DNA from: Coriobacteriales bacterium
GTDB taxonomy: Bacteria; Actinomycetota; Coriobacteriia; Coriobacteriales; Atopobiaceae
Assembly (NCBI GenBank): GCA_030529625.1
Contig: JAUMWN010000003.1
Span: forward strand, 1 to 61,987
Length of the DNA: 61,987 bases
Reading direction: 5' to 3'
Below the pieces are notes generated by a model. The model was given only the letters and a program-made list of their open reading frames with translations. It was not told where the DNA came from and did not search any database. A program made the position numbers and the translations under genes. This document shows, one piece after another, positions 55,289-61,987 of this stretch (the stretch's first letter is position 1; the number at the start of each line of letters is the position of its first letter).

Positions 55289-57499
55289 ATGTCCACGAGC
55301 AAGCGGATAGGGATCGTGTGCGCGGCATGCATGGTCGTTGCCTGCATAATTTGCACGGCGATGTATGCCTTGGGCGCCACGACCGAGCAGGTCTCGGGCC
55401 ATGACATGGGCTACGAGCAGACGCTGTTCAGCACCGATAAGGTCCACAGCATCGACATCGCTATGGACAACTGGGACGAGTTTATCCAGAACTGCGAGAA
55501 CGAGGAGTATGCGACCTGCACGGTGGTAGTGGACGGCGAGTCGTACAAGAACGTGGCGATTCGTGCCAAGGGCAACACCTCGCTGCGCAACGTGTCGCAG
55601 CTCGACAGCGAACGCTACAGCTTTAAGGTCGAGTTCGACCAGTACGAGTCGGCGCGGACCTACCATGGCCTGGACAAGCTCAGCCTTAACAATCTCATCC
55701 AAGACAACACCTACATGAAGGACTACCTCACCTATCGCATGATGGGAGCGTTTGGCGTGGACGCACCACTGGCCAGCTACGCCAACATTACGGTAAACGG
55801 CGAAGACTGGGGACTGTACCTGGCCGTGGAGGGCGTGGAGGACTCTTTCTTGGAGCGCGTCTATGGCAACGACACGGGCGACCTGTACAAACCGGACAGC
55901 ATGAGCTTTGGCGGCGGTCGCGGAAACGGTCGCGAGTTCAACATGGACGATTTCCTGGACGAGCAGAACCAAGCTCAGGAGTCGGACACGGACACCGAGG
56001 CGACTGGGAACACCAAGGCAGGCTCGAATAGCAAGGCAAACTCGGACAGCAAGGCGGACGCGAGCGCGCAGAGCGACACCACGCAGGACGGGCGTCCCAG
56101 CTTCCCTGGCGCCAATTCTAACGGTTCGACATCCGGTGGCGTGGGTGGCGGGCCCGGCGGCGGCATGGGTTCTTCCTACGTCAAGCTTCAGTACATCGAC
56201 GATGACCCCGACAGCTATGAGAACATCTTCAACAACGCCAAGACCGACGTTACAAAGGCGGACAAAAGCCGACTCATCGAGTCGCTGCGCAAACTGAGTG
56301 CAGGCGAGGACCTGCAGGACGTGCTCGACATGGACGAGGTCCTGCGCTACTTCGTGGTGCACGACTACGTGTGCAACGGCGACTCCTACACGGGCAGCAT
56401 GGTGCACAACTATTATCTCCACGAGAACGACGGCAAGCTGTCCATGATTCCCTGGGACTACAACCTTGCGTTTGGCGGATTCAACGGCGGAGATGCCACG
56501 GCAACGGTCAACGCACCCATCGACGACCCCACGTCCTCGGGAATGGGCTTTGGTGGCTTTGGCGGTTTTGCGAAGCAGGACGAAACCGCGGGAGAGACTG
56601 ACGACAATTCCGACGACGATGCGTCCGGCGAGGAGTCCCAAGGTCAGGATGGCGGCAACATGCCTCAGATGCCCCAGGGGATGCAGATGCCCGGCAACGG
56701 TGATATGCCGCAAATGCCCAGCGATGGCGAGATGCCGCAACCCCCCAGCGGCGGCAACGCGCCCTCGTTCTCTGGCGAGCAATCCAACTCGCCGGATAAC
56801 GACGCCAACAACAATCCAATGAGCTTTGATGGCTTTGGAAGCTCCGACAGCCGACCCATGGTTGACTGGATCTTCTCGGACGAGCAGTACACGCAGGCAT
56901 ACCACGAGCTCTACCAGCAGTTCCTTAATGAGGTGGACGTACAGGCCATAATCGACCAGACGGAAGCTCTCATCGCCCCCTTCGTGGAGCGTGACCCCTC
57001 CAAGTTCTGCACCTACGAGGAGTTCCAAACTGGCGTGGACACGCTGCGCGCCTTCTGCGACCTGCGCTCCCAGAGCGTGCAGGGTCAGCTAGACGGCACC
57101 ATTCCCTCCACGGAGGAGGGTCAACAGGAGGACTCGTCTGCGCTGGTAGACGCCTCAAGCATCGAGCTCTCAAGCATGGGATCGATGGGCAACAACGGCG
57201 GCGGCCCGCAGCAGGGCGGCAGCCCAAAGCAGGACGATAGCTCTGGGCAGGGTGGCGACCAGCAGCAGGGTGATGACTCGCAAAAGGATGACGGCCAACA
57301 GCCGGACGGCAACTTCGCGCGTCCGGATGGGGACTTCCAGCCGCCGACCGGCGGTCCCACCCTGCCGGACGGCATGACGTTTGGCGGGCAAGACGCCCAA
57401 CCCACCGCAAACACGGCATCCGGGTGGATTGCGATTGGGGCAAGCGTCATTGCTCTGGCTGCTGGCATGGGCGCAACGTTGCTCTTCCGCCGTCCCTAG
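55289..57499 (+). CDS. CotH-like protein with low-complexity inserts, surface anchored
   Basis: 736 residues. An N-terminal signal or anchor helix (IGIVCAACMVVACIICTAMY) puts the protein outside the membrane. The CotH kinase-like domain follows: IRAKGNTSL, HGLDKLSLNNL, MKDYLTYRMM, NITVNGEDWGLYLAVEG and the catalytic-type MIPWDYNLAFG. It is interrupted by a Ser/Asp/Thr/Lys-rich insert (about 220-290) and a Gly/Met/Gln/Pro-rich insert (about 400-510) with MPQMPQGMQMP. A Gln/Asp-rich region and a last helix (WIAIGASVIALAAGMGATLLF) with RRP end the chain. Spore CotH phosphorylates coat proteins; this non-sporulating lineage must use it otherwise, plausibly with the VTC and DUF4956 proteins on the envelope. 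Confidence 0.88.
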   Translation: MSTSKRIGIVCAACMVVACIICTAMYALGATTEQVSGHDMGYEQTLFSTDKVHSIDIAMDNWDEFIQNCENEEYATCTVVVDGESYKNVAIRAKGNTSLRNVSQLDSERYSFKVEFDQYESARTYHGLDKLSLNNLIQDNTYMKDYLTYRMMGAFGVDAPLASYANITVNGEDWGLYLAVEGVEDSFLERVYGNDTGDLYKPDSMSFGGGRGNGREFNMDDFLDEQNQAQESDTDTEATGNTKAGSNSKANSDSKADASAQSDTTQDGRPSFPGANSNGSTSGGVGGGPGGGMGSSYVKLQYIDDDPDSYENIFNNAKTDVTKADKSRLIESLRKLSAGEDLQDVLDMDEVLRYFVVHDYVCNGDSYTGSMVHNYYLHENDGKLSMIPWDYNLAFGGFNGGDATATVNAPIDDPTSSGMGFGGFGGFAKQDETAGETDDNSDDDASGEESQGQDGGNMPQMPQGMQMPGNGDMPQMPSDGEMPQPPSGGNAPSFSGEQSNSPDNDANNNPMSFDGFGSSDSRPMVDWIFSDEQYTQAYHELYQQFLNEVDVQAIIDQTEALIAPFVERDPSKFCTYEEFQTGVDTLRAFCDLRSQSVQGQLDGTIPSTEEGQQEDSSALVDASSIELSSMGSMGNNGGGPQQGGSPKQDDSSGQGGDQQQGDDSQKDDGQQPDGNFARPDGDFQPPTGGPTLPDGMTFGGQDAQPTANTASGWIAIGASVIALAAGMGATLLFRRP

Positions 57500-57547
57500 G
57501 AAGCGTTAGGCAATAACGGCTCAATACAGAAACCTGTGAACCGAACA

Positions 57548-57584
57548 GGGGTAGACGCGGGGGACAGTCCCCCGCGTCTACCCC
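57548..57584. repeat. GGGGACAGTCCCC palindrome (copy 4)
   Basis: A perfect 37-nt palindrome (18-bp arms, central A) in the convergent gap between cotH and the Pr6Pr-like gene. Likely a bidirectional terminator. Confidence 0.8.
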
Positions 57585-57641
57585 CATCGTCGGACCCTCG
57601 ACCCACATTCTGGATTGACCTGAAATAACCCGCGCGCTCCC

Positions 57642-58310
57642 CTAGTTGCGAGCGGCCTTCCCCATGAGGCGGTCTATGCCAAACAACACGTAACCCAGCA
57701 CGGCGAAGGCCACAATCATCACAACGCAAAAGCCGGCGACCCCGCCAACGCCCGCGATTGCCGGGTCCAGGAAGGTGTAGGGATAGCGGGTGATGTCCGC
57801 GGTGGTGCCGCCACCCAGATCCATCCCAAGCGGACCGGCACCCACCAACACGATTACCAGATAGACCACAGCCAGCGACAGCCACACGAGGGGACCCCAC
57901 ACCGGCATCCGCCCCTTCTGGTCGAACAACGCCCAATCCAAAAGTGACATGATGGGCACCAAATAATGCAAAAACACCAGGTGCCACACGAGCTGACCGT
58001 CCTGGAACATGGCGTCAAAGAGCAAAAAGTGGGCAATGAGCATGGTTATGAGCAGAGAGATGGTGGCCGTGTACTTAACCTGCGGGGCAAAGGTCACGGC
58101 ATCCTCGTTCTCGCGATGCCTGACGAGCCAGACCACCGCAAGCAGGAAGTATACCCACGCAAAGAGGTTAGACACGTTGGTAAACATGTGGGGAAAGCCC
58201 GGTTCGTACGCACCGGCAAGTATTCCCGAGCCGTCGAGCAGACCGTATGCGCCAAACGCAAGCAACACGACCTTCCATACAATAGAAGCCATCCTGCTGT
58301 GTATTCTCAT
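57642..58310 (-). CDS. Pr6Pr-family membrane protein
   Basis: 222 residues with six predicted helices, as in the FAR-17a/Pr6Pr group. Conserved polar residues include FTNVSNLFAWVYFLL in helix 2, ATISLLITMLIAHFLL, VWHLVFLHYLVPIMSLLDW and YPYTFLDP before the last helix. In eukaryotic FAR-17a/AIG1 relatives a Thr and His form a serine-hydrolase-like site; the Asn-Leu-x-Thr/His layout seen here is compatible but not proof. The ATG at 58310 has GGAGG 6 nt upstream. Transcribed toward cotH. Confidence 0.8.
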   Translation of the reverse strand: MRIHSRMASIVWKVVLLAFGAYGLLDGSGILAGAYEPGFPHMFTNVSNLFAWVYFLLAVVWLVRHRENEDAVTFAPQVKYTATISLLITMLIAHFLLFDAMFQDGQLVWHLVFLHYLVPIMSLLDWALFDQKGRMPVWGPLVWLSLAVVYLVIVLVGAGPLGMDLGGGTTADITRYPYTFLDPAIAGVGGVAGFCVVMIVAFAVLGYVLFGIDRLMGKAARN

Positions 58311-58363
58311 GGCAGACCTCCGCGTGTCCATGCGTATGTTTGCATCACATTCTAGTACGTTTG

Positions 58364-58452
58364 CGCCCCACCTGTACTGAGGGGACAGTCCCCCGTGTTC
58401 AGGGGACAGTCCCCTGAACACGGGGGACTGTCCCCTCAGTACAGGTGGGGCG
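58364..58452. repeat. GGGGACAGTCCCC palindrome (copy 5)
   Basis: A perfect 89-nt palindrome, the longest here (44-bp arms, central A), with three copies of the GGGGACAGTCCCC core in alternating orientation. It begins 14 nt past the GH32 stop. Confidence 0.85.
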
Positions 58453-58466
58453 AGGTGTCCAGCTCA

Positions 58467-59969
58467 TTACACCAGGTCGTACTTCTCCACGTCCATGATG
58501 GCCTTGCCCGCAGCATAGAAGTTGATCTCGTCGAAGCTAGGGTCGGTGGGAATGGTCATGGTCATGGCCTGCTCGCCCTCGCCCACGAACACCTCAACGC
58601 TGTAGCGATCGATGATGATGCGCAGGCGCAGTATTCCGTCGTAGGACAGCAGCCTGCACTTGCGGTCCTTTACCACGGCACGGCGCAAGCCCGAATGCTT
58701 CCGCTTGATCTTGAGGAAGTGGTCGCCCGTGCGGAAGCTAATGGAGGAGTGGTAGCGCCCTCGTTGGGCAAACCGAATGTAGAACTCGCGATAGGGATCG
58801 CGCGCGTCTTGTGGACGCACCGTAAGCGAGAGGTCCACACAGCGACCGCGAACGCCATCCAGCTCGCACAGGCCCTGCACCAGCACGCCCTCGTAGGCCA
58901 CGCGGTTACGCCGTGCCTCCTCGATCTCACGCACCGGCCACTGATACAGGCGCCCATCACGAACGCTCAGCTCACGCGGCAGGGTCATCTGGCCAAACCA
59001 CGGGCGACCGCCACCCACGAAGGTGGTATCCCAGTTTTGCATCCAAGCCACCATCACGCGGCGCCCGTCAGCGGTCTCCAGCGTTTGTGTGGCGTAGAAG
59101 TCGATGCCGTAGTCAATGGGTTGCGTGGACTCCTCCACCAACGCGCCCGTCTCATCGTCCAAGTGACCAATAAGCGCAAGCGTGCCGTTGCCACTCATAA
59201 AGTCGTTGCCCACGGGCAGCATGTCCTGCGGACTCACCAAGAGAACCTGCTTGCCGTCTAGGGCAAAGGTGTCGGGGCACTCCCACATCACGCCAAAGCG
59301 ACCGTGGTTGGACGCCAGCACGCCTTCGTACTCCCACGAAATACCGTCCGAACTGCGATACTGCAGAATCTGGCCGCTGCGCTCGGCATCAAGGCTTCCC
59401 AACACACAACGGAAATCCCCGTCCTCGCCCATCCAAATCTTGGGATCGCGGAAGTCCTGCGGACTCGCCCCCTCGGGCAGCTGGTCGCTGTCGATGACGG
59501 GATTGTCCTCGTACTTCTTGTAGTTGACGCCGTCGCCGTAGGCGATGCATTGGACCTGGTGGAACTCCGGGGTGCCGTCGGGCTTGAGGCCAGTCTTGGT
59601 AAGGCCGGTATAAAAGAGCAGCTGCCTGCCGTCGTCAAGCTCAATCGCGCTGCCCGAGAAGCAGCCATCGCTGTCGTAGCGCTCGTCGGGGGCAATCGCC
59701 GCCGGGAGATGCTCCCAGTGAATGAGGTCGTTGCTCACCGCATGGCCCCAGTGCATGGGTCCCCACACGGAGTCGAATGGATGATATTGATAAAAGAGAT
59801 GGTATCGTCCCTTGTAGATAGAGAACCCGTTGGGGTCGTTCATCCAGCCAATGTGCGAGCTGAGGTGCACCACCGGACGATCGCTCGCAGGAATATTGTT
59901 ACTGAACAGCGCCTCGTGGCGCCTTGCCGCATACAGTTTTACGCTGTCCGTATAGGAGCTGTCGCACAT
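58467..59969 (-). CDS. Sucrose-6-phosphate hydrolase / beta-fructosidase, GH32
   Basis: 500 residues, normal length. All three GH32 signatures are present: WMNDPNG at 42-48 (nucleophile Asp45), FRDPK (Asp175 stabilises the transition state) and WECPD (acid/base Glu230). A C-terminal beta-sandwich begins at about 370. No signal peptide, so it acts in the cytosol on sucrose-6-phosphate or short fructosides. No sugar transporter is adjacent, so the substrate enters by a system encoded elsewhere. GAGGGG lies upstream of the chosen ATG at 59969. Confidence 0.93.
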   Translation of the reverse strand: MCDSSYTDSVKLYAARRHEALFSNNIPASDRPVVHLSSHIGWMNDPNGFSIYKGRYHLFYQYHPFDSVWGPMHWGHAVSNDLIHWEHLPAAIAPDERYDSDGCFSGSAIELDDGRQLLFYTGLTKTGLKPDGTPEFHQVQCIAYGDGVNYKKYEDNPVIDSDQLPEGASPQDFRDPKIWMGEDGDFRCVLGSLDAERSGQILQYRSSDGISWEYEGVLASNHGRFGVMWECPDTFALDGKQVLLVSPQDMLPVGNDFMSGNGTLALIGHLDDETGALVEESTQPIDYGIDFYATQTLETADGRRVMVAWMQNWDTTFVGGGRPWFGQMTLPRELSVRDGRLYQWPVREIEEARRNRVAYEGVLVQGLCELDGVRGRCVDLSLTVRPQDARDPYREFYIRFAQRGRYHSSISFRTGDHFLKIKRKHSGLRRAVVKDRKCRLLSYDGILRLRIIIDRYSVEVFVGEGEQAMTMTIPTDPSFDEINFYAAGKAIMDVEKYDLV

Positions 59970-60139
59970 GATGTCGTCCCCTCGACGCAATCTGGCCGTC
60001 TTACTTCTCACTATAGCGCTTGGAAGGCCGCTTCGTGCTTAGAACTGACGACGGGGAATACTCCCCACAAGCACGGCCTTATCGGCAACCACAAGCGACG
60101 TGCTATCATCGAAGCGTTGTGGCTTTGGAGGAGTTGATT

Positions 60140-61927
60140 ATGAGGCAGATAGTCGTTGCGATGCACGGCGAAGCAGCTAGCGAGCGCGAACTGGCCCAGG
60201 TGCGGGAGGCATGGGAATCCGGCACGTACGGGCAGCTTTTGTTCCATGTGTACAGCGGCGATGCCAGCAAAGCCTCCACCGTACAGGTCGCCCGGGACCT
60301 GCAGACCCAGTTCCCGCAGGCACATGTGGTGGGGACCATGTCGGCGGGCGAGATTGCATGCGGCCGACTCGTGCCAAGGGGCGTCCTAGTGAGCGCGCTG
60401 CTCTTTGAGGACACAAACGTGCAGGTGCTCCGCTACGACGATGTGCTCGATCGCGAGGCGTTCGTTGGCAAGCAGATTCGCAGGGACGTGGAGGCCGTCG
60501 ACCACGTAAAGGCGGTCGAGCTGCTCTTTCCGGGCACGGAGGTGTACACCAAGGGCCTTTTCGAGCAGCTGAGCCTGTGCGACACCAGCATCCAGTTCTT
60601 TGGTGGCTACTCGGGCGGGCACGAGCTCAACGCGCCAGCTCGCTTTGTCTTCGACCCCAGCGGCATTATGCGAAACAGCATTCTGGTTACGGTGTTCTCT
60701 GGGCCAAACCTGCACGTGGACATCGACAAGGTCATTGGCTGGGAACCCTTGGGACTGCCGTTTACGGTGACCAAGGCCCATGGCAACCGCCTTATCGAGC
60801 TCGACGGTCGTCCCGCCTCCGAGGTGTATGAGAAGTTCCTGCAAATAGACCGCACACAAACGGACAACGCCGAGGAGGGCTACACCTTCCCCTTCCTCGC
60901 CCAGTACAAGGGCGAGGCGTGGCTGCGCAGTGCCATTCACATTGGAGAGGACGGCTCGCTCGACCTACATGGCTACGTGACGGAGGGGATGGAAATCCAA
61001 CTCTCCTACGGCAACACAGAGAGCATCGTGCGACAGATCAACCAACGCGTGGAGGCGCTTCGACAGTTTAAGCCGCAGGCCATTCTCCTGTATTCCTGCA
61101 TCGTGCGCAAGGTGTTTTGGGAGGACTTCGTGGACATCGAGATGGAGCCCTTCGCCCAGCTCTGCAGCACCGCCGGATTCCACACGTGGGGAGAGATACA
61201 GCGCAATCCACACACGCACGAGGTGGTGGAGCACAACGTAACCCTGTTGTCCATCGCCTTGCGCGAGGGTAATCCCCCAATACAGGAGCTTGCACCCGTA
61301 CGGGTGAACGACACCGTCCTCAAGGGACCAGCCGCCCAGATGCGCCGACTCACCAGCCTAGTGTACACCGCCATGGGGGAGCTGCAAAAGACGCACTCCG
61401 AGCTGCGCGACCTTAACAGGCGACTCACCATCATGGCAGAGCGCGACGCACTCACGGGACTGTACAACCGAGGAAAGACGGAGGCACTCATTGAGCAGAT
61501 GCTGGACGAGTCTGCCATCACACGGCAGCCAGTAAGCCTGCTCATGTTGGACATCGACCACTTCAAGCGCGTGAACGACGTGTATGGGCATCACACGGGT
61601 GACGAGGTACTGCGGGAGGTTGCCACGCGCTTGGGTAGTGTCGCCGCGACGTGGGTTGGCGCGGAGGCAGGCAGATGGGGCGGCGAGGAGTTCTTCCTCG
61701 TGCTGCCCAACGCACGCGAGCCCGAGGCCATGCTGGTGGCCGAGGACCTTCGCAAGGCAATCGAACAGCAACCGTTCCCACAGGCGGGACGGGTAACCAC
61801 GAGCATTGGCGTGATTACCGTCACGGGCAACGACGATAGGATAAAGGCTTTTGCCAACGTGGATGACGCCCTCTACCGGGCCAAGGAGGGCGGCAGAAAC
61901 CGAGCCGTGCAAGCCACGCTCGCATGA
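60140..61927 (+). CDS. FIST sensor-diguanylate cyclase
   Basis: 595 residues. FIST N domain at about 1-215 (QFFGGYSGG, VVGTMSAGEIACG) and FIST C at 220-370, an intracellular sensory pair thought to bind small ligands such as amino acids. A coiled-coil linker (400-430, GELQKTHSELRDLNRRL) joins it to a GGDEF domain with RDALTGLYNR, LDIDHFKRVNDVYGH and an active GGEEF at 514-518. It makes cyclic di-GMP in response to the FIST ligand. No transmembrane segment. GGAGGAG lies 7 nt before the ATG at 60140. With the permease-GGDEF gene at 2.6-4.9 kb this is the second cyclase in the window. Confidence 0.93.
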   Translation: MRQIVVAMHGEAASERELAQVREAWESGTYGQLLFHVYSGDASKASTVQVARDLQTQFPQAHVVGTMSAGEIACGRLVPRGVLVSALLFEDTNVQVLRYDDVLDREAFVGKQIRRDVEAVDHVKAVELLFPGTEVYTKGLFEQLSLCDTSIQFFGGYSGGHELNAPARFVFDPSGIMRNSILVTVFSGPNLHVDIDKVIGWEPLGLPFTVTKAHGNRLIELDGRPASEVYEKFLQIDRTQTDNAEEGYTFPFLAQYKGEAWLRSAIHIGEDGSLDLHGYVTEGMEIQLSYGNTESIVRQINQRVEALRQFKPQAILLYSCIVRKVFWEDFVDIEMEPFAQLCSTAGFHTWGEIQRNPHTHEVVEHNVTLLSIALREGNPPIQELAPVRVNDTVLKGPAAQMRRLTSLVYTAMGELQKTHSELRDLNRRLTIMAERDALTGLYNRGKTEALIEQMLDESAITRQPVSLLMLDIDHFKRVNDVYGHHTGDEVLREVATRLGSVAATWVGAEAGRWGGEEFFLVLPNAREPEAMLVAEDLRKAIEQQPFPQAGRVTTSIGVITVTGNDDRIKAFANVDDALYRAKEGGRNRAVQATLA

Positions 61928-61987
61928 GGTCGCACAGGACAAACGTCCCCGTCACCTTTGTCCGTCCGTCACGTTTGTCCGCCCGCT
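61928..61987. other. Window end, possible start of another short repeat
   Basis: GGACAAA and TTTGTCC form a small stem, and TTTGTCCGTCCGTCACG and TTTGTCCGCCCG repeat the same words in tandem. The element is cut by the window edge. Confidence 0.35.

Overview
The window comes from a high-GC Gram-positive anaerobe. The class III glutamine synthetase, LL-diaminopimelate aminotransferase (DapL), MurT/GatD lipid II amidation pair, actinobacterial codon use and strong Shine-Dalgarno (SD) starts together suggest a Coriobacteriia member, probably Olsenella-like Atopobiaceae. That placement is inference; no marker gene here settles it.

Layout. 1-5 kb: tRNA-Ser, a Ca2+/Na+ antiporter behind a perfect 29-nt palindrome, a DUF308 membrane protein, a GH1 glucosidase pseudogene with an internal deletion, and a frameshifted amino-acid permease fused to GGDEF. 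5.1-19.9 kb: eight tightly packed or overlapping minus-strand genes in the order gltB-gltD-dapF-dapL-carA-carB-murT-gatD. They make glutamate, diaminopimelate and carbamoyl phosphate and amidate lipid II, so they read as one nitrogen-to-cell-wall operon. 20.1-24.3 kb: two divergent AstE/AspA-like paralogues with altered zinc motifs, then class III glutamine synthetase. 24.3-27.5 kb: small regulators, a toxin/antitoxin-like locus with a nonsense-mutated nucleotidyltransferase, and a nested hairpin element. 27.5-30.1 kb: metY-cysK preceded by a previously unlabelled Met/Cys-rich leader peptide and an operator-like palindrome that matches the antiporter palindrome.

30.4-43.3 kb is a defence island. 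It holds an orphan RelB-like antitoxin, a DUF262/DUF1524 (GmrSD-like) gene cut by an amber codon, and hsdR-hsdM-yhcG-hsdS. Next come a tyrosine recombinase, a passenger gene and an oppositely oriented silent hsdS. Two inverted repeat pairs (86 bp and 347 bp) link the hsdS copies, so the specificity gene should be phase-variable by inversion.

43.7-53.8 kb: a perfect 46-bp-arm hairpin, tRNA-Pro, an SLC1-type transporter with a soluble N-terminal domain, and three tandem adenylate-forming enzymes. One enzyme runs without a stop into a Pro/Gln/Met-rich tail that also has its own internal start; another is fused to an alpha/beta hydrolase. Two palindromes sit just upstream of this cluster. This is the least explained part of the window. 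53.9-57.5 kb: a VTC polyphosphate polymerase-like protein, a DUF4956 membrane protein and a CotH-like protein. 57.6-62 kb: a Pr6Pr-type membrane protein, a GH32 sucrase and a FIST-GGDEF protein.

Palindromes built on GGGGACAGTCCCC recur just after gene ends at five places.
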